The notes: generated by a model from the sequence alone, not told the origin. Counted from the stretch's first letter, positions 52,366 to 63,116 are shown. The stretch: DNA of 64,000 bases from Heliophilum fasciatum (GCF_004341395.1 NZ_SLXT01000005.1:112003-176002); one strand, 5' to 3'. A program made the numbers and translations.

Positions 52366-52923
52366 ATGAAAAGAGCAATTCGTTTGACAACCCCGTTGAC
52401 GCAAGAAATGTTGCGTGAATTAAAAGCAGGCGATTCGGTACTGATCAGCGGTACCGTTTATACCGGCCGTGACGCGGCCCATAAACGGATGGTCGAAGCG
52501 CTTGATCGCGGTGAAGAACTGCCCTTTGATGTCAAAGATCAAGTGATCTACTATGTCGGTCCTTGTCCGGCCAAACCGGGCCAAGTGATCGGTTCCGCCG
52601 GTCCGACTACGTCGTACCGGATGGACTCCTATGCACCACGGTTGATTGAAAAAGGATTGACCGGCATGATCGGTAAAGGCCTCCGCAATGCCGATGTAGT
52701 CAATGCCATGAAAGAACATGGAGCGGTCTATATGGTGGCCATCGGTGGTGCCGGCGCACTGATTGCGCGCACGATCAAAGAAGCTAAGGTCATCGCCTAT
52801 GACGATCTGGGCACCGAAGCGGTGCGCGAAATGGTCGTCGAAGATTTTCCGGCCATTGTTTGCATTGATGCCGAAGGCAATAATCTCTATGAACAGGGCA
52901 AACTACAGTATCGCCAAGATTAA
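52366..52923 (+). CDS. fumB: Fumarate hydratase beta subunit
   Basis: 185 residues of the class I fumarase/tartrate dehydratase C-terminal domain: LISGTVYTGRDAAHKRM, YYVGPCPAKPGQVIGSAGPTTS and GGAGALIARTIKE are family hallmarks. It pairs with the alpha subunit encoded 26 bases upstream; ATG 52366 follows GGAAGGAG. Two-subunit fumarase of this type accompanies methylmalonyl-CoA pathways in several anaerobic Clostridia. Confidence 0.92.
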   Translation: MKRAIRLTTPLTQEMLRELKAGDSVLISGTVYTGRDAAHKRMVEALDRGEELPFDVKDQVIYYVGPCPAKPGQVIGSAGPTTSYRMDSYAPRLIEKGLTGMIGKGLRNADVVNAMKEHGAVYMVAIGGAGALIARTIKEAKVIAYDDLGTEAVREMVVEDFPAIVCIDAEGNNLYEQGKLQYRQD

Positions 52924-52961
52924 TTTTTGTTGGCCCGTAGCCAATCAAAGGAGGTCGACCG

Positions 52962-53702
52962 ATGGTTCGCAGTGATGGCCGCAGTGCTGCTCAGTTGCGT
53001 CCGGTACGTATTGAGGGAAACTACTTGATGCATCCGGAAGGTTCCGTATTGATCACCGTGGGTCATACCAAAGTGATCTGTACGGCGACGGTGGAAGAGA
53101 AAGTCCCGCCTTTTCTCAAAGGCTCAGGAAAAGGTTGGGTGACAGCCGAGTATGGAATGCTCCCCCGGGCGACCGGTTCGCGGACGCAACGCGAGGCAGC
53201 AAGAGGCAAGCAGGGCGGGCGGACGCTGGAAATCCAGCGGTTGATCGGCCGTGCATTACGTTCGGTCGTCGACGCTGCGGCGCTTAAGGAACGAACCATC
53301 TGGATCGACTGTGATGTGATTCAAGCGGACGGCGGCACACGGACGGCGGCGATCACCGGCGCCTATGTGGCCCTTTATCAAGCTTGTGCCAAGTTGCTGG
53401 CAGCCGGTCTCGTCGAACGGCAACCGGTGCAGGAAGGCTTGGCCGCCGTTTCGGTTGGCAAAGTGGATGGGGAGCTTTATCTCGATCTTTGCTATTCCGA
53501 AGATTCACAGGCCGAAGTGGACATGAATGTCGTCATGACAGCGAGCGGCAACTTGGTGGAACTGCAAGGAACCGCCGAAGGTGTGCCTTTTTCCCGCGCG
53601 GAGATGAACGGGATGCTCGATCTGGCCACCGAGGGGATTACACAGTTGCTCCGTGAGCAGAAGGCGGCGCTGTTGGCGCTGGGCATCCCAATCACTGAAT
53701 AA
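52962..53702 (+). CDS. rph: Ribonuclease PH
   Basis: 246 residues. It has [54 protein letters not shown] and [20 protein letters not shown], the standard RNase PH signature with its phosphate-binding Arg and catalytic Asp. It trims tRNA 3' ends by phosphorolysis as a hexamer. ATG 52962 follows AAAGGAGG. It is followed by rdgB, a common Firmicute pair, and three tRNA genes lie just beyond. Confidence 0.95.
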   Translation: MVRSDGRSAAQLRPVRIEGNYLMHPEGSVLITVGHTKVICTATVEEKVPPFLKGSGKGWVTAEYGMLPRATGSRTQREAARGKQGGRTLEIQRLIGRALRSVVDAAALKERTIWIDCDVIQADGGTRTAAITGAYVALYQACAKLLAAGLVERQPVQEGLAAVSVGKVDGELYLDLCYSEDSQAEVDMNVVMTASGNLVELQGTAEGVPFSRAEMNGMLDLATEGITQLLREQKAALLALGIPITE

Positions 53703-53780
53703 AAGCAAGGGCCGGATGCAGCTTCCTGCATCCGGTTTGCCTATTCTTTCGAAATGAAACCGACCAAAGGAGGCGAAGCG

Positions 53781-54395
53781 ATGATACCGATCATCGTAGC
53801 CACACGTAATGAAGGCAAAGTACGCGAACTGGCGGCATTGACCAAAGATCAAGATTTACCGATACAGTGGCGTTCGCTGCGGGACTATCCGACTGTCGGT
53901 GAACTGGCTGAGACCGGCGATACGTTTCAGGCCAATGCACGGATGAAAGCGGCCCAAGTGGTCGAACTTACCGGCGTAGCGGCACTGGCTGATGATTCCG
54001 GCCTGGTGGTCGATGCACTGCAAGGCGCACCGGGTATTTATTCGGCACGTTTTGCCGGTGAGCCCAAAGATGATCGCCGCAACATCGCCAAGCTGCTGAC
54101 GCAGCTGGAAGGTGTGCCCGCTCAGGCACGGACGGCCCGTTTTGTTTGCGCCCTGGCACTGCTGTTGCCGGACGGGCGCGAGGTCATTGTGGAAGGCACT
54201 TGCGAAGGGCAGATCACCACGAGCCTGCGTGGCGATGGCGGCTTTGGCTATGATCCCGTATTTTTGATCCCGGCCTTGGGCCAGACCTTTGCTGAAATCG
54301 ACGGAGCGGAAAAAAATCGCCGCAGTCACCGGGCGCAGGCCATGCAAGCATTAATTAAGGCGTTACCTTCCCTGTTAGGTGTTGACAAGGGCTAA
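53781..54395 (+). CDS. rdgB: RdgB/HAM1 family XTP/dITP pyrophosphatase
   Basis: 204 residues starting at ATG 53781, which has AAAGGAGG seven bases upstream (ATG 53754 lacks a site). Motifs are IIVATRNEGKVREL, TFQANARMKA, ADDSGLVVDAL, PGIYSARFAG and GGFGYDPVFLIP. It hydrolyses non-canonical purine nucleoside triphosphates (dITP, XTP) and keeps the nucleotide pool clean. Forms an rph-rdgB pair. Confidence 0.94.
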   Translation: MIPIIVATRNEGKVRELAALTKDQDLPIQWRSLRDYPTVGELAETGDTFQANARMKAAQVVELTGVAALADDSGLVVDALQGAPGIYSARFAGEPKDDRRNIAKLLTQLEGVPAQARTARFVCALALLLPDGREVIVEGTCEGQITTSLRGDGGFGYDPVFLIPALGQTFAEIDGAEKNRRSHRAQAMQALIKALPSLLGVDKG

Positions 54396-54512
54396 GGAGA
54401 ACTTTATAATTATTTTCGTTAGTTTTGCGAGAGGTTGTGCGGCTAGGCGCTGCGGAAGTAAAGGGTCGCTAAGGGCGATTGGTTACCTCAACTTGTTGTG
54501 AATACCTAGCAG

Positions 54513-54588
54513 GCGCCTGTAGCTCAGTGGATAGAGCACCGTCCTTCTAAGTCGGGAGTCGCAGGTTCGATCCCTGCCAGGCGCGCCA
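54513..54588 (+). tRNA. tRNA-Arg (UCU)
   Basis: 76 nt: acceptor GCGCCTG/CAGGCGC, D-arm GCTC/GAGC, anticodon loop CTTCTAA with TCT, T-arm GCAGG/CCTGC, CCA encoded. The anticodon stem CCGTC/GTCGG contains one T-T mismatch. Confidence 0.93.
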
Positions 54589-54615
54589 CTTTTCCGAATT
54601 AACTTTGATAATTAT

Positions 54616-54690
54616 TGGGGTGTCGCCAAGCGGTAAGGCAGTGGACTTTGACTCCACCATGCGTTGGTTCGAATCCAGCCACCCCAGCCA
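54616..54690 (+). tRNA. tRNA-Gln (UUG)
   Basis: 75 nt: acceptor TGGGGTG/CACCCCA, anticodon stem GTGGA/TCCAC with loop CTTTGAC giving TTG, CCA encoded. Confidence 0.95.
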
Positions 54691-54759
54691 TTTGCTTATC
54701 GGAACTCGGCGCAGTAGCACCGGGTTTTTATTTTGCAAGTTTTTCCAAAAAAGTCCACC

Positions 54760-54788
54760 TTGACATTTATGAAACCTTTCGATAGAAT
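54760..54788 (+). promoter_or_regulatory. Promoter of tRNA-Leu
   Basis: A consensus TTGACA (54760-54765), a 17-base spacer and TAGAAT (54783-54788), 45 bases before the tRNA. Confidence 0.75.
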
Positions 54789-54833
54789 CTGTAGGTGCAG
54801 GTTTTTGCTGAAAGGTTACCAACCTTTTTTAAC

Positions 54834-54916
54834 GCGGGAGTGGCGGAATTGGTAGACGCACTGGATTTAGGTTCCAGCGGGCAACCGTGGGGGTTCGAGT
54901 CCCTTCTCCCGCACCA
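54834..54916 (+). tRNA. tRNA-Leu (UAG)
   Basis: 83-nt class II tRNA: acceptor GCGGGAG/CTCCCGC, anticodon stem CTGGA/TCCAG with loop TTTAGGT giving TAG, long variable arm, CCA encoded. Confidence 0.95.
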
Positions 54917-54935
54917 ACTTTTGGTTTGGGCATAG

Positions 54936-54968
54936 AAAAACCTCGGTGAACCTTCGCCGAGGTTTTTT
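54936..54968 (+). terminator. Terminator after tRNA-Leu
   Basis: AAAAACCTCGG (54936-54946) and CCGAGGTTTTTT (54957-54968) around a loop that can pair further as TGAA/TTCG. Confidence 0.9.
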
Positions 54969-55120
54969 GTATATTGGTTGCAGGGCACCGCTTGTGCCGT
55001 TGTTCCCAACAGCGTGCTTCACCGGTGATGAGGGAGGAATGAGCAAGGTACCTGGTAAATGTAAGCATGGATTTGAGAAACCTGGATATGGGGAAGGAAA
55101 CCGAACAATTTCGTAGAATA

Positions 55121-55130
55121 GTAAGCTTAC
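55121..55130. repeat. Palindrome upstream of tig
   Basis: GTAAGCTTAC is a perfect 10-bp palindrome between two TAGAAT boxes, about 85 bases before the trigger factor start. It could be an operator, but evidence is limited to symmetry. The rest of the 54969-55214 gap shows no gene. Confidence 0.25.
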
Positions 55131-55214
55131 AATAGAATAGGAAACCAACAACAGGGATAAACTACGGTGGGTACATCCTGCCGATTAGGCAATAAAAACG
55201 AGAGGTGTACATAG

Positions 55215-56504
55215 ATGAAAGCGACAGTTGAAAAAAGCAACCAACACACAGCCGTCCTAACGATTGAAGCCGATGCCAAACAATTTGAGGCGGCCCTGCA
55301 ACGGGCTTACAAAAAAGTCGTGCAAAAAGTGCAAGTTCCCGGTTTCCGTAAAGGCAAAGTGCCGCGGGTGATTTTAGAAGCCCGTTACGGTAAAGAAGTG
55401 CTCTTCGAAGATGCACTGGAGATCCTGATTCCCGAAGCCTATGCCGAAGCAGTCACGGAACTGCAAGTGGAGCCGGTAGCTCAGCCCCAGATCGAAGTGG
55501 AAAAAATCGAAGCCGGTCAACCGCTGGTCTTTAAAGCAACCGTCACGGTCAAACCGGAAGTGACCCTCGGAGAATACAAAGGCATTGAAGTGGACATGCA
55601 ACCCGTCGAAGTCAGCGACGAAGACGTAGAAAAACAACTGCAAACGATGCAAAAGCGCCATGCCCAGATCAAAACGCTTGGCGAAGGCGAAGCTGCCCAA
55701 CTGGGTGATACGGCAGTGATTGACTTCACCGGTTACAAAGAAGGTGTTCCCTTTGAAGGCGGCGAAGGTGAAGACTACTCGCTGGAATTAGGCAGCGGTT
55801 CCTTCATCGCTGGTTTTGAAGAAGGTCTCGTCGGGGCCGTCACCGGTCAAGAGTTAGATCTGAACCTGACCTTCCCGGCCGAGTATCATGTCGCCGATCT
55901 TGCCGGCAAAGATGTCGTCTTCAAAGTCAAAGTCAAAGAGATCAAACGCCGTGAAGTGGCAGCTCTCGACGATGAATTTGCCAAAGACGTCAGCGAATTC
56001 GAAACGCTGGAAGAACTGAAAGCCGACGTGCGGGCCAACCTGCTCAAGCAAGCCGAGAAAACGCAAGAGCAAAAACGGATCAACGATATTGTCGCCCGTG
56101 TAGTTGACAACGCAACGGTCGATATTCCGCAAGTGATGATCGATAATGAAGTCGCAGATATGCTCAAAGACTACGGTCGCCGTTTGGAGTATCAAGGGTT
56201 GACCTTAGAAAAATTCATGGAACTGACCGGCCAAACCGAAGAGTTCCTGAAAGAACAGTTTGCACCGGAAGCAGAAAAGGTGGTCAAACGGGAATTGGTC
56301 CTGGCTGCTGTGGCTAAAGCCGAAGGATTAACCGTTACCGAAGAAGAAATCGATCAAGAGATCGAAGCGATGGCTGCTCAATATCGCCAAAAACCACAAC
56401 AACTGCGCAAGCTGCTGGCATCGCGTGGCCAAATTGAAGGCTTGGCGGAAAACCTCCTGCTGCAAAAAGCAAGTGCCCTGATCACAGGAAAAACAGCAGA
56501 GTAA
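55215..56504 (+). CDS. tig: Trigger factor
   Basis: 429 residues. The N-terminal ribosome-binding domain has the signature VPGFRKGKVPR with the Gly-Phe-Arg-Lys loop. A central FKBP-type peptidyl-prolyl isomerase domain spans about 150-245 (GDTAVIDFTGYKEGVPFEGG, GSFIAGFEEGLVG). A helical C-terminal chaperone domain follows. It binds nascent chains at the ribosome exit. First gene of the tig-clpP-clpX-lonB-lonA-engB cluster, a conserved order in spore-forming Firmicutes. Confidence 0.95.
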   Translation: MKATVEKSNQHTAVLTIEADAKQFEAALQRAYKKVVQKVQVPGFRKGKVPRVILEARYGKEVLFEDALEILIPEAYAEAVTELQVEPVAQPQIEVEKIEAGQPLVFKATVTVKPEVTLGEYKGIEVDMQPVEVSDEDVEKQLQTMQKRHAQIKTLGEGEAAQLGDTAVIDFTGYKEGVPFEGGEGEDYSLELGSGSFIAGFEEGLVGAVTGQELDLNLTFPAEYHVADLAGKDVVFKVKVKEIKRREVAALDDEFAKDVSEFETLEELKADVRANLLKQAEKTQEQKRINDIVARVVDNATVDIPQVMIDNEVADMLKDYGRRLEYQGLTLEKFMELTGQTEEFLKEQFAPEAEKVVKRELVLAAVAKAEGLTVTEEEIDQEIEAMAAQYRQKPQQLRKLLASRGQIEGLAENLLLQKASALITGKTAE

Positions 56505-56578
56505 ATCAATAAAATTTGGTTGAACTGGCAAGGATCGAGTGACATAGATTGAAGTGTGTACCTGAGGAGGTTCTGCCC

Positions 56579-57175
56579 ATGAGTTATCTGGTGCCAATGG
56601 TTGTTGAGCAGACAAATCGTGGTGAACGCGCCTATGACATTTATTCGCGACTGTTAAAGGACCGCATCATTATCTTGGGGAGCCCGATCGACGACGGTGT
56701 GGCCAATTTGATTATTGCCCAGTTGTTGTTTTTGGAAGCGGAAGACCCCGATAAAGACATTCACCTTTACATCAACAGTCCCGGTGGTGCCATTACGGCA
56801 GGTATGGCCATTTATGACACGATGAATCTCATCCGTTGCGACGTATCGACGATCTGTGTCGGGTTGGCCGCTTCGATGGGTGCGTTCTTGCTCACGGCAG
56901 GAGCGCCGGGCAAACGGTTTGCCTTGCCCAATTCGGAGATCATGATCCATCAGCCTCTTGGTGGCGTCAAAGGTCAGGCTTCCGAGATTGAAATTCATGC
57001 GCGCCATATCCTGAAAACTCGGGACCGTCTCAATCGAATCCTGGCGGAACGCACCGGTCAGCCCCTGGAACGTATCGAACGTGATACCGATCGCGACTAT
57101 TTTATGTCGGCGGAGGAATCCAAAGAGTACGGAATCATCGATGGGGTGATGGCCTCCAAACCAACCAAGGCGTGA
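56579..57175 (+). CDS. clpP: ATP-dependent Clp protease proteolytic subunit
   Basis: 198 residues from ATG 56579, which has GAGGAGG eight bases upstream. The catalytic triad is visible: Ser in [11 protein letters not shown], His in MIHQPLGG and the later Asp in the DRDYFM region. [19 protein letters not shown] is the family substrate-binding strand. It forms the double heptameric ring that works with ClpX, encoded 19 bases downstream. Confidence 0.96.
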   Translation: MSYLVPMVVEQTNRGERAYDIYSRLLKDRIIILGSPIDDGVANLIIAQLLFLEAEDPDKDIHLYINSPGGAITAGMAIYDTMNLIRCDVSTICVGLAASMGAFLLTAGAPGKRFALPNSEIMIHQPLGGVKGQASEIEIHARHILKTRDRLNRILAERTGQPLERIERDTDRDYFMSAEESKEYGIIDGVMASKPTKA

Positions 57176-57194
57176 TTAGCAGTGAGGTGATGAA

Positions 57195-58457
57195 ATGAAC
57201 AAAGGTTTCGGCGACGACAAGGGGCAGTTAAAGTGTTCCTTCTGTGGGAAGACCCAGGACCAAGTTAAAAAGTTAGTAGCAGGGCCCGGTGTCTATATCT
57301 GTGATGAGTGCATCGAATTATGCAACGAGATCATCGAAGAAGAACTGCATGATGAGACGGCCCTGGATCTCACGGATATCCCCAAGCCTCGGGAGATTCA
57401 TGAAGTACTCGATCAGTACGTCATCGGTCAAGAACAAGCTAAAAAAGCACTTTCCGTTGCCGTTTATAATCATTACAAACGTATCAATTTAGGCTCAAAG
57501 ATCGATGATATTGAGTTGCAAAAATCGAACATTGTAATGCTTGGGCCCACGGGAAGCGGCAAAACCTTGCTGGCTCAAACCCTGGCGCGTATACTGAACG
57601 TTCCCTTTGCCATCGCAGACGCCACCTCGCTGACGGAAGCCGGTTATGTAGGCGAGGATGTGGAAAACATCCTGCTGAAACTGATCCAGGCTGCCGATTA
57701 TGATGTTGAAAAAGCCGAAAAGGGCATTGTCTATATCGATGAAATTGATAAAATTGCCCGTAAATCGGAGAACCCTTCGATCACCCGCGATGTATCCGGT
57801 GAAGGGGTACAGCAAGCCCTTTTGAAAATCCTGGAGGGTACCGTTGCTTCTGTACCGCCGCAAGGTGGTCGTAAGCATCCCCATCAGGAATTCATTCAAC
57901 TCGATACCACCAACATTCTCTTTATTTGCGGTGGTGCTTTTGACGGCATTGACAAAATGATCATGAACCGTGTTGGCAAAAAGACCATGGGTTTTGGTGC
58001 CGATATTCAAGGCAAAAAAGAGAAAAAGATCGGCGAAGTATTGCGGGAAATCCTGCCATCGGATCTGCTCAAGTTCGGCTTGATCCCCGAATTTGTGGGC
58101 CGCTTGCCAGTGATCGTCACCCTCGATGCGCTTGACGAAACGGCATTGGTGCGGATTCTTACGGAGCCCAAAAACGCGCTGATCAAACAATACCAAAAAT
58201 TCTTTGAGCTTGATCAAGTGCAGTTGGAGTTTAACCCCGATGCACTGAAAGCGATTGCTCATGAAGCGATTAAGCGTAACACCGGTGCCCGTGGCCTGCG
58301 GGCAATCATTGAAGATATCATGCTTGATGTGATGTTTGATATTCCTTCACGTTCCGATGTGACCAAATGTTTGATTACCAAAGAAGTCATTCAAAAGGAA
58401 AAAGAACCTGTTTTGGTTACAAGTGATCGAAAAAAAAAGAAGGAAGAGTCGGCCTAG
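57195..58457 (+). CDS. clpX: ATP-dependent Clp protease ATP-binding subunit ClpX
   Basis: 420 residues. The N-terminal C4 zinc finger is [14 protein letters not shown]...[10 protein letters not shown]. The AAA+ core has [17 protein letters not shown] (Walker A), [12 protein letters not shown] (Walker B), the RHPHQEF-type pore region (GRKHPHQEF) and [10 protein letters not shown] in sensor 2. It unfolds substrates for ClpP. ATG 57195 follows GAGGTGA. A strong terminator lies about 85 bases after the stop. Confidence 0.96.
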   Translation: MNKGFGDDKGQLKCSFCGKTQDQVKKLVAGPGVYICDECIELCNEIIEEELHDETALDLTDIPKPREIHEVLDQYVIGQEQAKKALSVAVYNHYKRINLGSKIDDIELQKSNIVMLGPTGSGKTLLAQTLARILNVPFAIADATSLTEAGYVGEDVENILLKLIQAADYDVEKAEKGIVYIDEIDKIARKSENPSITRDVSGEGVQQALLKILEGTVASVPPQGGRKHPHQEFIQLDTTNILFICGGAFDGIDKMIMNRVGKKTMGFGADIQGKKEKKIGEVLREILPSDLLKFGLIPEFVGRLPVIVTLDALDETALVRILTEPKNALIKQYQKFFELDQVQLEFNPDALKAIAHEAIKRNTGARGLRAIIEDIMLDVMFDIPSRSDVTKCLITKEVIQKEKEPVLVTSDRKKKKEESA

Positions 58458-58541
58458 AGACACCTTCGAAGCCCAATGAACCGGCAAAACCGGGGCGACG
58501 CCACCGGTAGTCCCAGTAAGTAGCCCTGATATAACAAAATC

Positions 58542-58578
58542 AACACCATCGAATGAATAATTCGGTGGTGTTTTTTTT
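58542..58578 (+). terminator. Terminator after clpX
   Basis: AACACCATCGAAT (58542-58554) pairs with ATTCGGTGGTGTT (58560-58572) with one G-T pair, followed by a run of T's. Confidence 0.9.
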
Positions 58579-58639
58579 ATAAATTGGCAAATTGGATAAC
58601 ATACTAAGGAGGATGGAGATAAAATAGGGAGTGGATAAG

Positions 58640-60352
58640 GTGGATATCAGTTCGGGAATTAGCGGGATCTTAAGTCTCGTGCAGATTGTATTCGTCGTCA
58701 TCACCGGGATTTATTTCTGGAACATGCTGAAGAACCAGCAGAACAATAAAGTAAGCATCGAGCGAGAATCGGGTAAGGAACTGGAGAAGCTGCAGCGACT
58801 GCGCCGCGTGGCCCTTACGGAACCGCTGGCGGAAAAAACACGTCCCGCCAGTTTACAGGACATCGTCGGGCAAGAAGAGGGAATTCAGGCGCTGCGCGCC
58901 GCCCTTTGCGGCCCCAACCCGCAGCACGTCATCATTTACGGGCCACCGGGTGTCGGCAAAACAGCGGCAGCCCGTCTCATCCTGGAAGAAGCGAAAAAAC
59001 AACTACTGTCGCCCTTTGGGGCGGATGCGAAGTTCGTCGAACTTGATGGGGCCACCGCACGTTTTGATGAACGGGGGATCGCCGATCCCTTAATTGGTTC
59101 CGTTCATGATCCCATCTATCAAGGTGCCGGCGCCTTAGGCATGGCCGGGATTCCTCAGCCCAAAGCCGGTGCCGTCACGAAGGCCCACGGCGGCATGCTT
59201 TTTATCGACGAAATTGGGGAACTTCATCCGATCCAGATCAATAAATTATTAAAAGTCCTTGAAGACCGTAAAGTCATGCTCGAAAGCGCATACTACTCCA
59301 GTGAAGATGCCCACGTGCCGAGCCATATTCATGACATTTTTCAAAACGGTTTGCCTGCTGACTTTCGCTTGATCGGTGCGACAACGCGGCAACCCCATGA
59401 AATTCCCCCGGCGATTCGCAGTCGCTGCCTGGAAGTCTATTTCCGGTCGCTTACGGGAGGGGAGATCGGGCAAATCTGTCGCGGTGCTATGGAAAAAATG
59501 GAGGTCTATCTTCCTGCCAGTGCCATTGAAGTGGTCCAAAATTATGCCACGAACGGCCGTGAAGCCGTAAACATCGTCCAAATTGCGGCGGGATTAGCCT
59601 TAACGCGTGGCGAAACCAAAGTCACGACTGCAGACGTAGAGTGGGTCGTCCAGTCTGGGCAGTATAGTTTGCGTATCGATAAAAAGATCCCTGCGGAACC
59701 GCAGGTTGGTGTAGTTAACGGCTTGGCACTGGCCGGCCCTTCCGCCGGCGTTTTGATGGAAATTGAGGCCACCGTATCGCCGGCATCGCCAGGTAAGGGA
59801 AAGATCATCGTCACCGGGATTGTCGATGAAGAAGAGATCGGTTCCGGACAAGGCAAGTCCATACGGCGCAAGAGTCTTGTGCGCAGTTCCGTAGAAAATG
59901 TGCTTACGGTGATGCGCCAATCGACGGACATTGCTCCTGATGATTGGGACATTCACATTAACTTTCCCGGCGGAACGCCGGTTGACGGCCCGTCGGCAGG
60001 CATTGCGATCGCCACGGCCGTGTACTCGGCCATTAAAAACCAACCGATTGATCACCAAGTAGCGATGACCGGTGAGTTATCGGTACGAGGGTACGTAAAG
60101 CCTGTAGGCGGCATTGTGGCGAAGGTCGAAGCAGCGCGGTTAGCCGGTGCGACACGCGTCCTTATACCGGCAGACAATCAACTGGACGTCTTTCAGCGCT
60201 ACGACGATATTACGGTGCTACCTATGCACCGGTTGGAACAAGTATTGGTGGAGGCCATGTCGATTTCCGGGAAAACTACGGAAGACCGACATCCCGCTCA
60301 TTCGACAGAATTGTTACCAGCACCGGCCCTGGGAGCCCTTGGCTGCGACTAA
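58640..60352 (+). CDS. lonB: ATP-dependent protease LonB (sporulation type)
   Basis: About 570 residues. An N-terminal membrane helix (LSLVQIVFVVITGIYFW) replaces the long Lon N-domain. The AAA+ core has [15 protein letters not shown] and GMLFIDEIGELHP. The C-terminal Lon protease domain has the Ser in PVDGPSAGIAIATAV and the Lys in KPVGGIVAKVEAARLAG. AGGGAG at 58626-58631 favours GTG 58640 over GTG 58631. LonB is linked to forespore development in Bacillus and is found mainly in endospore formers. It sits directly upstream of lonA. Confidence 0.93.
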   Translation: MDISSGISGILSLVQIVFVVITGIYFWNMLKNQQNNKVSIERESGKELEKLQRLRRVALTEPLAEKTRPASLQDIVGQEEGIQALRAALCGPNPQHVIIYGPPGVGKTAAARLILEEAKKQLLSPFGADAKFVELDGATARFDERGIADPLIGSVHDPIYQGAGALGMAGIPQPKAGAVTKAHGGMLFIDEIGELHPIQINKLLKVLEDRKVMLESAYYSSEDAHVPSHIHDIFQNGLPADFRLIGATTRQPHEIPPAIRSRCLEVYFRSLTGGEIGQICRGAMEKMEVYLPASAIEVVQNYATNGREAVNIVQIAAGLALTRGETKVTTADVEWVVQSGQYSLRIDKKIPAEPQVGVVNGLALAGPSAGVLMEIEATVSPASPGKGKIIVTGIVDEEEIGSGQGKSIRRKSLVRSSVENVLTVMRQSTDIAPDDWDIHINFPGGTPVDGPSAGIAIATAVYSAIKNQPIDHQVAMTGELSVRGYVKPVGGIVAKVEAARLAGATRVLIPADNQLDVFQRYDDITVLPMHRLEQVLVEAMSISGKTTEDRHPAHSTELLPAPALGALGCD

Positions 60353-60473
60353 ATAGACGAAAAATGCTGGGAATAGGCTAAATTAGCCCCGTAGCTCTGG
60401 GATTTATCCGTAGAATATAGTAGAATGACTATGTACATCAAGGAATGTCAGGCTAACAGGAGGTGTTTGCGGG

Positions 60474-62918
60474 ATGACAGAAGAGAAAAAAACGCGTCCT
60501 TCGGTTCAGGAACTTCCGTTGCTACCGTTACGAGGCATCCTCGTCTTTCCATACATGGTTATTCACCTTGACGTCGGGCGGGAACGATCGGTCAGTGCCA
60601 TCGATCAAGCGATGCTCCAAAATCGCTTGATTTTTTTGGCGACGCAGAAAGAAGCCCAAACCGACCAGCCTCGGCAAGAAGAGATTTATCGCGTCGGTAC
60701 TATTGCCGAAATCAAGCAGTTGTTGAAGCTACCGGGCGGAACATTGCGGGTTTTGGTGGAAGGTTTGGCCCGGGCTGAGATCCTGGAGTACTTGGAAACA
60801 GAGCCCTTTATGCAGGTCCGAGCCCAAGAACACGAAGATGTAGAGATCAAAACACCGGCCGTTGAGGCCCAAATGCGCGCGTTGCTTACGCAGTTTGAAC
60901 AATACGTCAAAATGTCCAAAAAAATTCCCCCGGAAACGTTCGTAACCGTCGTGGCCGTTGAGGAACCGGGACGCTTGGCCGATATCGTCGCTTCCCATCT
61001 GACCTTGAAAACATTGGAAAAACAACGGGTGCTGGAAGCGCTGGATGTGGCCGAACGTCTGGAGATCCTAACGGAAGTTCTGACCAAAGAGATGGAAATC
61101 CTCGAACTGGAACGCAAGATCAATGTGCGCGTGCGCAAGCAGATGGAAAAAACCCAAAAGGAATATTACCTGCGCGAACAGATCAAAGCGATCCAAAAAG
61201 AGCTTGGCGACAAGGATGACCGGGTGGCCGAAAGTGAAGAACTGCGGGAGAAGATCGCCAAGGCCAAACTGCCCAAAGAAATCGAAGAAAAAGCACTGCG
61301 CGAAGTGGACCGTTTGGAAAAAATGCCGCCCATGGTGGCCGAAGCGACAGTGGTGCGCAATTACCTGGACTGGTTGCTGGCGTTACCTTGGTCAAAGCAA
61401 ACCAAGGACCGCATGGATATTGACAAAGCCGAACAAGTGCTTAACGAAGACCACTACGGCTTAGAAAAACCCAAAGAGCGGATCATCGAATACCTGGCGA
61501 TTCGCAAACTGGTCCAGAAGATGAAAGGACCGATTCTTTGCTTGGTGGGACCGCCCGGTGTGGGTAAAACATCGCTGGCGCGCTCCATCGCTCGGGCGCT
61601 CGATCGCAAATTTGTCCGGCTCTCCCTCGGCGGCGTCCGTGATGAAGCGGAGATTCGCGGCCATCGTCGCACTTATATCGGAGCGATGCCCGGCCGGATC
61701 ATTCAAGGCATGCGTAACGCCGGTTCCAAAAACCCGCTGTTCTTGCTCGATGAGATCGACAAGATGAGCATGGATTTCCGGGGAGACCCATCGTCGGCGC
61801 TGTTGGAAGTGCTTGATCCGGAACAAAACAGCACTTTTTCTGATCACTTTATCGAAGTGCCCTTTGACCTTTCGCGGGTCATGTTCATCACAACCGCCAA
61901 TGGCATGCACAACATCCCCCGGCCGCTTTTGGACCGGATGGAGACCATCTATATTCCCGGCTATACAGAAGAAGAAAAACTCCATATCGCTACGGATTAT
62001 CTGATTCCGAAGCAGATCAAAGAGCATGGACTGAAAAAAGATCAGATTCAAATCTCTGAAAACACTGTGCGCCGGATCATCCGTGAATACACCCGTGAAG
62101 CCGGTGTCCGTAACCTGGAACGGGAAATCGGGTCGCTCTGCCGCAAATCGGCCCGGGCCATCGTTAAGGAACCACAGAAGAAAATCAGCATCTCTTCCGG
62201 CAATTTGCCGACCTATCTGGGAATTCCCCGTTACCGCTTCGGCCTCGCCGAAACGGAGTCGCAAATTGGTCTCGCTACCGGCCTGGCCTGGACGGAAGTC
62301 GGTGGTGATACCCTGGCGATCGAAGTGGCGCTCTTGGCCGGTAAAGGCAGCTTGGCGCTGACCGGGAAGCTGGGCGATGTCATGAAAGAATCAGCCCATG
62401 CCGGGATGACCTATGTACGTTCCAAAACAAAGGCGCTAGGCATTGCCGAGAACTTTCATCAGTCGACAGATGTGCACATTCACGTGCCGGAAGGTGCCAT
62501 TCCCAAAGATGGCCCTTCGGCCGGTATCACCATGGCTACGGCCTTAACGTCGGCCTTAACGGGCCGGGCCGTTCGGCGCGAAGTGGCCATGACCGGTGAG
62601 ATTACGCTGCGTGGTCGTGTTCTCCCCGTCGGCGGGATCAAAGAAAAAGTGCTGGCGGCGCACCGCGCCGGTTGTACGACGGTGATCATGCCGGCCGATA
62701 ACAAAAAAGATCTGGAAGATGTACCGGCGAATATACGGCGCAAATTGCGCTTTGTCTTGGTCGAACACATGGATCAAGTGCTGCCGGAAGCGCTCTTGGA
62801 ACCAGAGAAAGTGGAAATGCCCGAACCGCCGGAAACGATCCCCGCGCTGGTGGAAGCACCGCCGCTGACGCCGCTGGCCGTGCCGATGGAGGAAGTACCG
62901 GGGTATCAGCAATCGTGA
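60474..62918 (+). CDS. lon: ATP-dependent Lon protease (LonA)
   Basis: 814 residues with the full LonA architecture. N-terminal substrate domain: [20 protein letters not shown]. Coiled-coil linker about 190-300. AAA+ domain: [35 protein letters not shown] and [12 protein letters not shown]. Protease domain: Ser in [15 protein letters not shown], Lys in [17 protein letters not shown]. The C-terminal 30 residues are Pro/Glu-rich. It degrades damaged and regulatory proteins. ATG 60474 follows AGGAGG. Confidence 0.96.
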   Translation: MTEEKKTRPSVQELPLLPLRGILVFPYMVIHLDVGRERSVSAIDQAMLQNRLIFLATQKEAQTDQPRQEEIYRVGTIAEIKQLLKLPGGTLRVLVEGLARAEILEYLETEPFMQVRAQEHEDVEIKTPAVEAQMRALLTQFEQYVKMSKKIPPETFVTVVAVEEPGRLADIVASHLTLKTLEKQRVLEALDVAERLEILTEVLTKEMEILELERKINVRVRKQMEKTQKEYYLREQIKAIQKELGDKDDRVAESEELREKIAKAKLPKEIEEKALREVDRLEKMPPMVAEATVVRNYLDWLLALPWSKQTKDRMDIDKAEQVLNEDHYGLEKPKERIIEYLAIRKLVQKMKGPILCLVGPPGVGKTSLARSIARALDRKFVRLSLGGVRDEAEIRGHRRTYIGAMPGRIIQGMRNAGSKNPLFLLDEIDKMSMDFRGDPSSALLEVLDPEQNSTFSDHFIEVPFDLSRVMFITTANGMHNIPRPLLDRMETIYIPGYTEEEKLHIATDYLIPKQIKEHGLKKDQIQISENTVRRIIREYTREAGVRNLEREIGSLCRKSARAIVKEPQKKISISSGNLPTYLGIPRYRFGLAETESQIGLATGLAWTEVGGDTLAIEVALLAGKGSLALTGKLGDVMKESAHAGMTYVRSKTKALGIAENFHQSTDVHIHVPEGAIPKDGPSAGITMATALTSALTGRAVRREVAMTGEITLRGRVLPVGGIKEKVLAAHRAGCTTVIMPADNKKDLEDVPANIRRKLRFVLVEHMDQVLPEALLEPEKVEMPEPPETIPALVEAPPLTPLAVPMEEVPGYQQS

Positions 62919-63016
62919 ACGAGGCTACAGTGATACTCGCATCGATCCCCATGCCACTGCGTAGCATCCGAGAAGGATGAAAACAGAGAAGTGAATTTTC
63001 AGGGTAGGGAAAGTAC

Positions 63017-63053
63017 GGAAGCTCCTGTTGTCAACGGCAACGGGAGCTTTCGA
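63017..63053 (+). repeat. Hairpin between lon and engB
   Basis: GGAAGCTCC and GGAGCTTTC with inner GTTG/CAAC form a stem without a T tract. It may be a processing or weak termination site. Confidence 0.5.
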
Positions 63054-63116
63054 TAACTAAGTGATTGTAACTTTGGAACAGCGGTGATGATGGGGAGAGG
63101 CCCTGAAGTCAAAAGG

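Noticed and set aside
58460..58540. Cyclic di-GMP (GEMM-like) riboswitch before lonB
   Set aside because: A GGCAAAACC...GACGCCACCGG string resembles it, but the conserved GAAA-type receptor and the 3' helix are missing, and a terminator separates it from lonB.
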